Origin: Asanoa sp040654855 | GTDB taxonomy: Bacteria > Actinomycetota > Actinomycetes > Mycobacteriales > Micromonosporaceae | Length of the DNA stretch: 35,643 nt | Assembly (NCBI RefSeq): GCF_040654855.1 | Contig: NZ_JBFAIU010000035.1 | Location: 1 to 35,643 of the forward strand | Direction: 5' to 3' | Shown: one piece after another, positions 17,256-24,418 of the stretch | Layout: each line of letters starts with the position of its first letter | Position numbering within the stretch: the stretch's first letter is position 1 | The notes under the pieces: generated by a model | What the model was told of the DNA's origin: nothing | What the model saw: only the letters and a program-made list of their open reading frames with translations | Database searches by the model: none | Position numbers and translations under genes: made by a program

Positions 17256-17277
17256 AAAAAACCGGACTTATCCGGTT
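17256..17277 (-). terminator. Intrinsic terminator with U-tract after the DUF5318 gene
   Basis: On the minus strand AACCGGA-TAAG-TCCGGTT forms a perfect 7-bp stem with a 4-nt loop and runs into six T residues. It lies 51 nt past the DUF5318 stop. It separates that gene from ponA and is the only classical U-tract terminator I see in the window. Confidence 0.85.
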
Positions 17278-17327
17278 AACGATTCGCCCTTCCCTCAAAG
17301 ACGTAGCGTCCGGGGGGCGAATCGTTG

Positions 17328-17744
17328 TCACCGTCGCGCCTCTCTCCTTCGCGCGCTAGCCGGCGCCTCGCTGGCCGCGAGCCCGTCGCGACCGAGCAGA
17401 TACTGCTCCACGAGGTGGTTCCAGGAGCAGCCCGCGCAGACCTCCACCACGTAGACCTGGAACTCACGGAGAGTCATCGCGAGCACCGGCAGCTCTGCCA
17501 GCGTGCGTGCTTGTCCCGCCGACTGCTTGAGCTCATCGCCGTAAATGTAGTGGACGTGCGTGAGGTTTTCGCGCCGACAAATCGGACAGCGCTCCTCCGT
17601 GGGCTCGCCGTGGAAGCGAGCGGCGCTCTTCAGGTAGGGCGAGGCATCGCAGACCTCGTAGGTCCCGACGCGGCCGGAATAGACGTCACGCAGGACCGCT
17701 CGCTTCTGTAGCGAGTAGTCGACGACCTGGCGCTGCGTGCGCAT
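17328..17744 (-). CDS. DUF5318 zinc-ribbon protein
   Basis: The 138-residue product matches the actinobacterial DUF5318 family: RQVVDYSLQKRAVLRDVYSG at the start, then CDASPYLKSAARFHGEPT. Four cysteines in two knuckles (CPICRR and CAGC) suggest a bound zinc ion. The tail is Arg/Ala-rich. The function is not known; the fold would fit nucleic-acid or protein binding in the cytoplasm. The ATG at 17742-17744 has no Shine-Dalgarno. On the minus strand TACCCT (17752-17757) ends 7 nt before it, which suggests a leaderless mRNA. The gene is divergent from padR-ino1 and ends in its own terminator. Confidence 0.85.
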   Translation of the reverse strand: MRTQRQVVDYSLQKRAVLRDVYSGRVGTYEVCDASPYLKSAARFHGEPTEERCPICRRENLTHVHYIYGDELKQSAGQARTLAELPVLAMTLREFQVYVVEVCAGCSWNHLVEQYLLGRDGLAASEAPASARRREARR

Positions 17745-17860
17745 GCGGAAGAGGGTACGCGGTCAAGACGACAAGAGCGACAACCGCTACGGAGCGTGAT
17801 TCCCCGGGCGCAAATTGGAGGGTTTGCGCGCGACCTCCCGGTGTTTTACCGTGGGCGGAG

Positions 17861-17883
17861 CGATGTATCGCGCCGATACATCG
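17861..17883. promoter_or_regulatory. Perfect palindromic operator, probably for the PadR regulator
   Basis: CGATGTATCG and CGATACATCG are perfect 10-bp inverted repeats separated by CGC. The core ATGT...ACAT matches the arrangement known for PadR-family operators. It lies 23 nt before the padR start and about 120 nt before the divergent DUF5318 gene, so autoregulation of padR-ino1 is the simplest reading. Confidence 0.8.
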
Positions 17884-17905
17884 GCGGGAATGAAGGAGGT
17901 CGGTG

Positions 17906-18556
17906 TTGCTCGAGTTCGCGATCCTCGGGCTCCTCCACGAGTCGCCGATGCACGGGTACGAGCTGCGCAAGGAGCTCGCCGCGAAGCTCGGGTCGATCCG
18001 TGCCGCGATCAGCTACGGCTCGCTCTACCCGACGCTGCGCCGCCTCCAGTCGGCCGGCTACATCACCGAGGCCGGCTCGACACCGCCGACCACACCCGAG
18101 GTTCCCGCACTGACGAGCAAGCGGGGCCGGGTGGTCTACAAGATCACGGCGGAGGGCAAGGAACGGTTCGCCGACCTGATCGCGCAGGCCGGTCCGGAGA
18201 CCTACGACGATGCCGGGTTCGGCATCCACTTCGCCTTCTTCGCGCGCACCGACCAGGCGACCCGCCTCCGGATCCTCGAAGGCCGCCGCCGCAAGGTCGA
18301 GGAGCGCCGCGAGAGCATGCGCGACGTGCTCGCCCGCGCGGGCGAGCGCCTCGACGCGTACACCCTCGAGCTGCAGCGTCATGGTTTGGACGCCTGCGAG
18401 CGAGAGGTCCGCTGGCTGGAGGAGCTCATCGTCAACGAGCGCTCCGGCCGGCAGCCCTCCCCGGAAGGCCGCAATGGCGCCGGGGAGGCGCCGGAGGGTG
18501 CAACCACCGGCAGCACAGGAGAAACCAGCCCGCACGTCCAGGACGAGCGGCCGTAA
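17906..18556 (+). CDS. PadR-family transcriptional regulator
   Basis: The product has an N-terminal winged helix typical of PadR (LEFAILGLLHESPMHGYELRK, then SYGSLYPTLRRLQSAGYI and KRGRVVYKITAEGKERF). A C-terminal helical dimerisation domain with Arg/Glu-rich coiled coil follows (about residues 125-180), then a short disordered tail. I place the start at TTG 17906, because AAGGAGGT at 17893-17900 is only about 3 nt from the GTG at 17903 but 6 nt from the TTG. It is followed 19 nt later by ino1 and is almost certainly co-transcribed with it. A perfect palindrome lies upstream. The likely targets are its own promoter and therefore ino1. The effector is not evident. Confidence 0.92.
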   Translation: MLEFAILGLLHESPMHGYELRKELAAKLGSIRAAISYGSLYPTLRRLQSAGYITEAGSTPPTTPEVPALTSKRGRVVYKITAEGKERFADLIAQAGPETYDDAGFGIHFAFFARTDQATRLRILEGRRRKVEERRESMRDVLARAGERLDAYTLELQRHGLDACEREVRWLEELIVNERSGRQPSPEGRNGAGEAPEGATTGSTGETSPHVQDERP

Positions 18557-18575
18557 TAAGAAGGAGGCAAACGCG

Positions 18576-19655
18576 ATGGGCTCCGTCCGCGTCGCCATCG
18601 TCGGTGTGGGTAACTGCGCCTCGTCCCTGGTCCAGGGTGTGGAGTACTACCGGAACGCCGACCCCAACGACCGCGTCCCGGGTCTCATGCACGTCACCTT
18701 CGGCGACTACCACGTCTCCGACGTGGAGTTCGTCGCGGCGTTCGACGTGGACGCCAAGAAGGTCGGCATGGACCTCGCGGAGGCGATCGTCGCCAGCGAG
18801 AACAACACGATCAAGCTCTGTGACGTGCCGCCGACCGGCGTCCTCGTCCAGCGCGGTCCGACCTTCGACGGTCTCGGGCAGTACTACCGGGAGATCATCG
18901 AAGAGTCGGACGCACCGTCGGTCGACGTCGCCCAGGCGCTGCGTGACGCCCGCGTCGACGTGGTGGTCGCGTACCTGCCGGTCGGCTCCGAGCAGGCCGA
19001 CAAGTACTACGCGCAGGCCGCGATCGACGCCGGCTGCGCGTTCGTCAACGCCCTGCCGGTGTTCATCGCGTCCGACCCGGTCTGGGCGCAGAAGTTCACC
19101 GACGCCGGCCTGCCGATCGTCGGCGACGACATCAAGAGCCAGGTCGGTGCGACCATCGTCCACCGCGCCCTGGCCAAGCTGTTCGAGGACCGCGGTGTCG
19201 AGCTGCTGCGCACGTACCAGCTCAACTTCGGCGGCAACATGGACTTCATGAACATGCTGGAGCGCACCCGCCTGGTCTCGAAGAAGATCTCGAAGACCCA
19301 GTCGGTGACGTCCCAGGTGCCGCACGAGATGGCCAAGAGCGACGTGCACATCGGCCCGTCGGACCACGTGCCGTGGCTCGACGACCGCAAGTGGGCCTAC
19401 ATCCGGCTCGAGGGTCGGTCGTTCGGCGACACGCCGCTGAACGCCGAGCTCAAGCTCGAGGTCTGGGACTCGCCCAACTCGGCCGGCGTCATCATCGACG
19501 CGCTGCGCGCCGCGAAGATCGCCCTCGACCGGGGCATCGGCGGCCCGATCCTGTCGGCGTCGAGCTACTTCATGAAGTCGCCGCCGCAGCAGTATGCCGA
19601 CCACGACGCGCACAACGCCGTCGAGGCGTTCATCCGCGGCGACGTCGAGCGCTGA
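18576..19655 (+). CDS. ino1: Inositol-3-phosphate synthase
   Basis: This NAD-dependent enzyme converts glucose 6-phosphate to inositol 3-phosphate, the first step towards phosphatidylinositol lipids and mycothiol. The 359-residue product has the prokaryotic family length. It shows the NAD-binding VAIVGVGNCASSLVQG, the core VALPVFIASDP-like segment, GDDIKSQVGATIVHR, LNFGGNMDFMNML and KLEVWDSPNSAGV. The start is ATG 18576, behind AAGGAGG at 18561-18567; the longer open frame upstream is inside padR in another frame. Co-transcription with the PadR regulator implies local control of inositol supply. A hairpin follows the stop. Confidence 0.97.
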   Translation: MGSVRVAIVGVGNCASSLVQGVEYYRNADPNDRVPGLMHVTFGDYHVSDVEFVAAFDVDAKKVGMDLAEAIVASENNTIKLCDVPPTGVLVQRGPTFDGLGQYYREIIEESDAPSVDVAQALRDARVDVVVAYLPVGSEQADKYYAQAAIDAGCAFVNALPVFIASDPVWAQKFTDAGLPIVGDDIKSQVGATIVHRALAKLFEDRGVELLRTYQLNFGGNMDFMNMLERTRLVSKKISKTQSVTSQVPHEMAKSDVHIGPSDHVPWLDDRKWAYIRLEGRSFGDTPLNAELKLEVWDSPNSAGVIIDALRAAKIALDRGIGGPILSASSYFMKSPPQQYADHDAHNAVEAFIRGDVER

Positions 19656-19673
19656 CGCACGCACCACGCGAAC

Positions 19674-19706
19674 GAGGGCGGTGATCCGATCTGGGTCGCC
19701 GCCCTC
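19674..19706. terminator. Bidirectional terminator between ino1 and ogt
   Basis: GAGGGCGG and CCGCCCTC form an 8-bp stem that can be extended by a wobble and a G-C pair. It lies between two convergent stop codons 57 nt apart and can serve both genes. No U-tract. Confidence 0.7.
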
Positions 19707-19712
19707 GGCGCG

Positions 19713-20207
19713 TCAGGAGACGGCCCAGTCGCGCTGGAAGGCCACCCGCGCCTCCAGCTCGAGCAGGAAGCTCTTGCGCGGCAGCCCGCCGCCGAAGCCG
19801 ACCAGCTTGCCGCCCGCGCCGACGATGCGGTGACAGGGCACGATCACCGCGATCGGGTTGCGGTTGCAGGCGACGCCGACGGCGCGGGCCCCGCCCGGGT
19901 CGCCGACCGCCGCGGCCACCTCGCCGTAGGTCTCGGTGCGGCCGTAGGGGATGGTCGTCATGCGCTGCCAGACCGCCCGCTCGAACTCGGAGCCGCGGCG
20001 GACCGACAGGGGTAGGTCGAAGTCGGTGAGGTCACCCGCGAAGTAGGCCGACAGCTGCTCGGCGGCCGCCGCCAGCGCACCCGCCGGCGGGGCGAACTCG
20101 ACCCCCTCGACCTCTTCGAACCGCAGCCCGCACACGCCCGTCTCGTCGGCCGCCAGGGACAGCGGCCCGATCGGTGAGTCGACGACGCTCCATCGCATGA
20201 CACCCAT
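19713..20207 (-). CDS. ogt: Methylated-DNA-protein-cysteine S-methyltransferase
   Basis: This suicide repair protein takes the alkyl group from O6-methylguanine onto its own cysteine. The 164-residue product has a short N-terminal domain and the conserved C-terminal domain. That domain carries VWQRMTTIPYGRTETYGEVA, ARAVGVACNRNP, the active-site VPCHRIV (C125) and GFGGGLPRKSFLLELE. The first ATG (20205-20207) has GAGG four bases upstream; a second in-frame ATG at 20196-20198 is possible. No fused AdaA domain is present, so this is the simple Ogt type. Confidence 0.95.
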   Translation of the reverse strand: MGVMRWSVVDSPIGPLSLAADETGVCGLRFEEVEGVEFAPPAGALAAAAEQLSAYFAGDLTDFDLPLSVRRGSEFERAVWQRMTTIPYGRTETYGEVAAAVGDPGGARAVGVACNRNPIAVIVPCHRIVGAGGKLVGFGGGLPRKSFLLELEARVAFQRDWAVS

Positions 20208-20229
20208 TCAACCTCGGGGGTACGACAGT

Positions 20230-20781
20230 TCAGCGGCGGCGGTAACCCACCGACAGCCGACCGTCGTCCTGGATGAGCGTCACGGGGCTGCAGTCGATCT
20301 TGAACGATCGCGCGCCGGTCGGGTCCTGGAACTTCGACCTCGGCCCGTACGCCGTGTCGCTGATGAAGAGCTGGCTGGTCGCGTCGTTGCCGGCCGGGCT
20401 GACGGAGATCGACCGGCCGTCCGCGGCGAGTGAGTAGCGGAACCGCACCGGCCCGGCGACCTCGAGCCGGATCGGTCGGCCGTCCGGCGCCGACGCGGTG
20501 AAGGTCGTCCGGGCGCCGTAGTCGGTCTCGCCCGTGCCGTCGGCGCGCAGCCGCAGCACCGTCCCCTCACCGCCGCGGAAGGTCACCTCGGACGACAGGC
20601 CCTCGACCGCCACCTGTTCGCGGTAGTCGAGCACGTCCCAGTCGCCGACGGGACAGGGCTCGGCCGCCCGCTGGCCCGCCCGCCCCGCCTGGATCACCAC
20701 GATCGCCGCGACCAACAGGAACAGCAGCACCGAAAGGGTCACGATCGGCACCCGGTACGACACCGTGACGGCGCGCTGCAT
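20230..20781 (-). CDS. Small membrane-anchored extracytoplasmic protein
   Basis: I do not recognise a named family. The product has one N-terminal hydrophobic segment (about residues 12-33, VPIVTLSVLLFLLVAAIVVIQ). An exported beta-rich domain of about 150 residues follows, beginning with CPVGDWDVLDY and ending with two-cysteine-spanning SFKIDCSPVTLI. The GTVLRLRADGTGETDYG segment resembles small lipocalin-like actinobacterial proteins, which is inference only. ATG 20779-20781 is chosen because TACGGT (20789-20794 on the minus strand) ends 7 nt before it, as in a leaderless transcript. A GTG at 20802 gives seven more residues. It lies between ogt and cca on the same strand. Confidence 0.75.
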   Translation of the reverse strand: MQRAVTVSYRVPIVTLSVLLFLLVAAIVVIQAGRAGQRAAEPCPVGDWDVLDYREQVAVEGLSSEVTFRGGEGTVLRLRADGTGETDYGARTTFTASAPDGRPIRLEVAGPVRFRYSLAADGRSISVSPAGNDATSQLFISDTAYGPRSKFQDPTGARSFKIDCSPVTLIQDDGRLSVGYRRR

Positions 20782-20814
20782 GCCCGTGACCGTAGCGACC
20801 ACGGGCCTCCCGTG

Positions 20815-22269
20815 TCATTCGGGGTCGACGATGCCTTCCTTGCGCGCCCAGCGCAGCAGCTCGGCCTCGGCCTGGTCCCGGTCCAGCGGGCCGTGCTCGA
20901 GCCGCAGCTCCTTGAGGTGGCGCCAGGCCCGGCCGACGACCGGCCCGGGCGGCACGCCGAGCAGTTCCATGATCGCGTTGCCGTCGAGGTCCGGCCGCAC
21001 CCGGGCCAGGTCCTCCTCGGCCGCGATCCGGGCTATCCGCACCTCCAGCGCGTCGTAGTCGGCGGCCAGCTGCGCCGCCTTGCGCCGGTTGCGGGTGGTC
21101 ACGTCCGAGCGGGTGAGCTTGTGCAGCCGGGACAGCAGGGGCCCGGCGTCGGTGACGTAGCGGCGCACGGCGGAGTCGGTCCACTCGCCCCGGCCGTAGC
21201 CGTAGAACCGCAGGTGCAGCGCGACCAGCTCGACGACGTCGGCGGTGACGTCCTTCGGGTAGCGCATCGCCTTCATCCGCTGCTTGGTCATCCGCGCGCC
21301 GACCACCTCGTGGTGGTGGAAGCTGACCCGGCCGTCCGGGGAGACCGCCTTGGTCGCCGGCTTGCCGACGTCATGCATCAGCGCGGCCATCCGGAGCACG
21401 AAGTCGGGCCCGTCGTCGCCCTCCAGGCGCACGGCGTTGGCGACCACGATCAACGTGTGCTCGTAGACGTCCTTGTGCTGGGCGTGCTCGTCGATCTCCA
21501 GCTTGAGCCCGGACAGCTCCGGCATGAACCGGTCGGCGAGCCCGGTGTCGACCAGCAGGCGCAGGCCGGTCACCGGGTCGGCGCCGCTGAGCAGCTTGGT
21601 GAACTCGTCGCGGATCCGCTCGGCGGTGATCCGGTCGAGGTCCGGTGCCATCGCGACCATCGCCGCGCGTACGCCCGGATCGACCGCGAACCGCAGCTGG
21701 GCCGCGAACCGGGCCGCCCGGAGCATCCGCAGCGGGTCGTCGCCGAACGACTCCTCGGGCGTACCCGGCGTGCGCAGGATCTTGTTGGCCAGGTCGTCGA
21801 GGCCGCCGTACGCGTCGGTGAACGTGTGGTCCGGGAGGCTGACCGCCATCGCGTTGACGGTGAAGTCGCGCCGGCGCAGGTCCTCGGCGAGGCTGGTGCC
21901 GTACTGGACCACCGGGTTGCGGCTGACGCCGTCGTACACGTCGGCCCGGAACGTGGTGATCTCCAGCCGCAGGCCGTCGCGCTGCGCCCCGATCGTGCCG
22001 AAGTCCCGCCCGGTCTCCCAGGTGGCCTCGGCCCAACCCTTGAGCACCGCAAGGGTCTGATCCGGGTGCGCGTCGGTCGCGAAGTCGAGGTCGTCGCCGA
22101 GCCGCCCGAGCAGCGCGTCGCGCACGGAGCCGCCCACGAGATGCAGCTCGTGGCCGGCCTTGGCGAACCGGCGACCCAGCTCGTCGGCGACCGGCGACAC
22201 GCGGATGAGTTCCGCCACGGCGGTCTCCTGAGCCTGGGTGAGGCGGCGGGTTGAGGATGTTCCGGACAT
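20815..22269 (-). CDS. cca: CCA tRNA nucleotidyltransferase / poly(A) polymerase family
   Basis: This enzyme adds or repairs the 3' CCA end of tRNA. The 484-residue product has the class II nucleotidyltransferase head with LVGGSVRDALLG, metal-binding D60-L-D62 and RRDFTVNAMAVS. The tRNA-binding helical region follows, then an HD domain with H299-D300 in ALMHDVGKP, as usual in actinobacteria. Length and motifs are complete. The ATG (22267-22269) lacks a Shine-Dalgarno; TAGGCT on the minus strand (22279-22284) ends 9 nt before it. The gene is divergent from murJ, 102 nt away, as in Streptomyces and mycobacteria. Whether it adds all of CCA or only A cannot be told here. Confidence 0.96.
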   Translation of the reverse strand: MSGTSSTRRLTQAQETAVAELIRVSPVADELGRRFAKAGHELHLVGGSVRDALLGRLGDDLDFATDAHPDQTLAVLKGWAEATWETGRDFGTIGAQRDGLRLEITTFRADVYDGVSRNPVVQYGTSLAEDLRRRDFTVNAMAVSLPDHTFTDAYGGLDDLANKILRTPGTPEESFGDDPLRMLRAARFAAQLRFAVDPGVRAAMVAMAPDLDRITAERIRDEFTKLLSGADPVTGLRLLVDTGLADRFMPELSGLKLEIDEHAQHKDVYEHTLIVVANAVRLEGDDGPDFVLRMAALMHDVGKPATKAVSPDGRVSFHHHEVVGARMTKQRMKAMRYPKDVTADVVELVALHLRFYGYGRGEWTDSAVRRYVTDAGPLLSRLHKLTRSDVTTRNRRKAAQLAADYDALEVRIARIAAEEDLARVRPDLDGNAIMELLGVPPGPVVGRAWRHLKELRLEHGPLDRDQAEAELLRWARKEGIVDPE

Positions 22270-22371
22270 GGGACCGCCAGCCTATCTTTCTGTACCGGGT
22301 CGCCGACGCCGCGGGGCTGTGTTCGCCAGGTTAGGGTCGGGCGTACGTCATTTCCCTCGCCTGGAGGTCCC

Positions 22372-24096
22372 GTGAGCAGCGGCCTTTACCGGAGCGCGCA
22401 CGCCGCGCACGGCGACGAGGGCATTGTCCGGGCTGATCCGGTCGACATACCGCCGCCGGCGGCGCCACCGGCGATCGAGTCCGACGGCGGCAGCGCCGCC
22501 GGCAACAGCGCGATCATGGCGGTCGGCAGTCTGGTCAGCCGCGGTACGGGCTTCCTGCGCACCCTGGTGATCTCGGCGGCGCTGGGCACCGCGGTCGGCG
22601 ACGCGTACACGACCGCACAGATCCTGCCCGGCATGGTGTTCGAGTTTCTCCTGGGCGGCGTGCTGACCAGCGTGCTGATCCCGGTGCTGGTCCGCCGGCG
22701 GGACACCGACCACGACCGGGGCGAGCTCTACACCCAGCGGCTGCTGAGCCTCGCCGTGGTCGCGCTGTTCCTCGCCACCGTGCTGGCGGTGCTCGCCGCG
22801 CCGCTGCTCACCCTGCTCTACATCGGCGCGGACACGTCCAACGACACCCGCAACCTGATCAACATCCTCGCGCTGCTGATGCTGCCGATGATCTTCTTCA
22901 GCGGCCTGTCGGCGCTGATGAGCGCGATCCTCAACGTGCGCGGCCACTTCGCGGCCCCGATGTTCACGCCGATCCTCAACAACATCATCGTGATCGCCTC
23001 GTTCGGGCTGTTCATCGCGCTGTACGGCGCCCGCGAGGACCTGGCCTCGGGCGACATGAGCGCCACGATGATCCTGCTGGTCGGCGGCGGCACCCTGCTC
23101 GGCATCATCGTTCAGGTCGCCGGCCTGGTCCCGACGCTGCGCAAGGTGGGCTTCCACTACCGGTGGCGCGGCCAGTGGCGCGAGCTCGGCCTGCGCGAGC
23201 TGGCCCAGCTCGGCGGCTGGATGTTCTGCTACGTCGCGGTCAGCCAGCTCGGCCTGATCGTGGTGATCAAGCTGGCGAACGCGGCGAGCGCCAAGGGTGA
23301 CCCCGGCCCGCTGATCTACAACAACGTCTTCCTGCTGGTGATGACCGCTCACGGGATCATCGCGGTATCGATCATCACCGCGCTGCTGCCCCGGATGAGC
23401 GCGGCGGCCGCCGAGGGGCGGTTCCACGACTTCGCGGATGATGTTTCACGTGGAACGCGGACGGTGACGGCCGTGCTCGCGCCGATCGCGGTCTGCTACG
23501 CCGTGCTCTCGTACCCCATCTCGGTGGTCCTGTTCCACTACGGCGCGTTCACCTCGGACAACGCGACCGACACCGGCGTCGTGCTGACCACCGGTGCCCT
23601 CGCGCTCGTGCCGTTCGCGATCAGCCAGCTGTTCACGTTCGCCTTCTACGCGCTGCCCGACACGCGGACGCCGGCCCTGGTCAACATCCCGGTCGTGGCG
23701 CTGCGGGTCCTCGTACAGGTGGGGCTGTTCCTCGTGTTGTCCACCTCGACCGTCGCGGCCGGCCTGATGTTCGGCAACGCGGTCTCCTACGTGGCCGCCG
23801 CAGTGGTGTTCGCGATGCTGCTGCGCCGCCGGATCGGTCCGATCGGGGCCGGGCGGATCATGGCCACCTTCGGCAAGGTGCTGGTGGCGGCCATCGGCGC
23901 GGCGCTGGTGGGTTACCTGGTGCTGGCGCTGCTGCCGGACAACGACTCGGCCGACCGGGTGATCGCGCTGGCCCGGCTCGTGGTCGGGGGCGGTGCGATC
24001 TGCCTGAGCTATCTCGGGCTGGCGATGGCACTGCGGATCACCGAGGTGACCAGTGTGGTCGGTATGGTGCGGCGCCGCCTGGGACTCGCCCGATAG
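22372..24096 (+). CDS. murJ: Lipid II flippase MurJ (MviN)
   Basis: MurJ moves lipid II across the membrane for peptidoglycan synthesis. The 574-residue product starts with a roughly 45-residue Pro/Ala-rich cytoplasmic tail. The MOP-superfamily core of about 14 hydrophobic helices follows, with MAVGSLVSRGTGFLRTLVIS, GMVFEFLLGGVLTSVLIPVL, ILNVRGHFAAPMFTPILNN and ALPDTRTPALVN. The GTG start has GGAGG eight bases upstream. Unlike mycobacterial MviN, the pseudokinase part is not fused but is encoded by the next gene, 322 nt downstream. Codons 358-362 (VSRGT) contain a parS site, using the otherwise unfavoured TCA serine codon. Confidence 0.96.
   Translation: MSSGLYRSAHAAHGDEGIVRADPVDIPPPAAPPAIESDGGSAAGNSAIMAVGSLVSRGTGFLRTLVISAALGTAVGDAYTTAQILPGMVFEFLLGGVLTSVLIPVLVRRRDTDHDRGELYTQRLLSLAVVALFLATVLAVLAAPLLTLLYIGADTSNDTRNLINILALLMLPMIFFSGLSALMSAILNVRGHFAAPMFTPILNNIIVIASFGLFIALYGAREDLASGDMSATMILLVGGGTLLGIIVQVAGLVPTLRKVGFHYRWRGQWRELGLRELAQLGGWMFCYVAVSQLGLIVVIKLANAASAKGDPGPLIYNNVFLLVMTAHGIIAVSIITALLPRMSAAAAEGRFHDFADDVSRGTRTVTAVLAPIAVCYAVLSYPISVVLFHYGAFTSDNATDTGVVLTTGALALVPFAISQLFTFAFYALPDTRTPALVNIPVVALRVLVQVGLFLVLSTSTVAAGLMFGNAVSYVAAAVVFAMLLRRRIGPIGAGRIMATFGKVLVAAIGAALVGYLVLALLPDNDSADRVIALARLVVGGGAICLSYLGLAMALRITEVTSVVGMVRRRLGLAR
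23442..23457. other. parS: parS chromosome-partition site (ParB-binding) inside murJ
   Basis: TGTTTCACGTGGAACG matches the 16-bp parS consensus TGTTTCACGTGAAACA at 14 positions and the 14-bp Streptomyces core GTTTCACGTGAAAC at 13. ParB nucleates on such sites near oriC to organise and segregate the origin. It is the only good match I found in the window. An isolated half-site-like GTTCCACG lies at 23421-23428. Confidence 0.85.
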
Positions 24097-24418
24097 CTGG
24101 TCAGCGGCCTTCCATCGCGACTCGCCGAATAACAAATAGTACCTTTTTCGGGTTCTCATCATGTCGCTGCAAAGGCTGATTTGATGGCGTTTGCAGTGCT
24201 CAGCGCTGCGAGTCCGTCCTCGGTGACGGGTGAACGTGGCCTGTGGAGGTGTGGCCGGTCCCAGGTAAGGTCGCTCCCGACAGATGCGCCGAGCCCCTAC
24301 GCTATTGAGGTGGCGCCGCCCTTCGGTTTCACACGGGGGCGCAGCGCGCTGCCCCGGGTGACTGCGAGACGGCGAGCGAGTCAGCATGGCGAGCGAGAAG
24401 AGCACCGAAGGAGGACCG
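24097..24418 (+). other. Intergenic region between murJ and the pseudokinase gene
   Basis: No gene is seen here. Bases 24127-24155 are unusually AT-rich for the window. TACGCT at 24297-24302 could be a -10 element, without a convincing -35. No terminator-like hairpin was found after murJ, so read-through from murJ is possible. Confidence 0.4.

Noticed and set aside
18210..18575. Longer N-terminus for ino1 from 18210
   Set aside because: It overlaps padR in another frame. ATG 18576 has an excellent AAGGAGG and begins exactly at the NAD-binding VAIVGVGN segment.
19365..19370. CACGTG in ino1, also at 32293-32298 and 33334-33339, as further parS sites
   Set aside because: Only the central hexamer is present. 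The flanking GTTT and AAAC-like arms needed for ParB recognition are missing.
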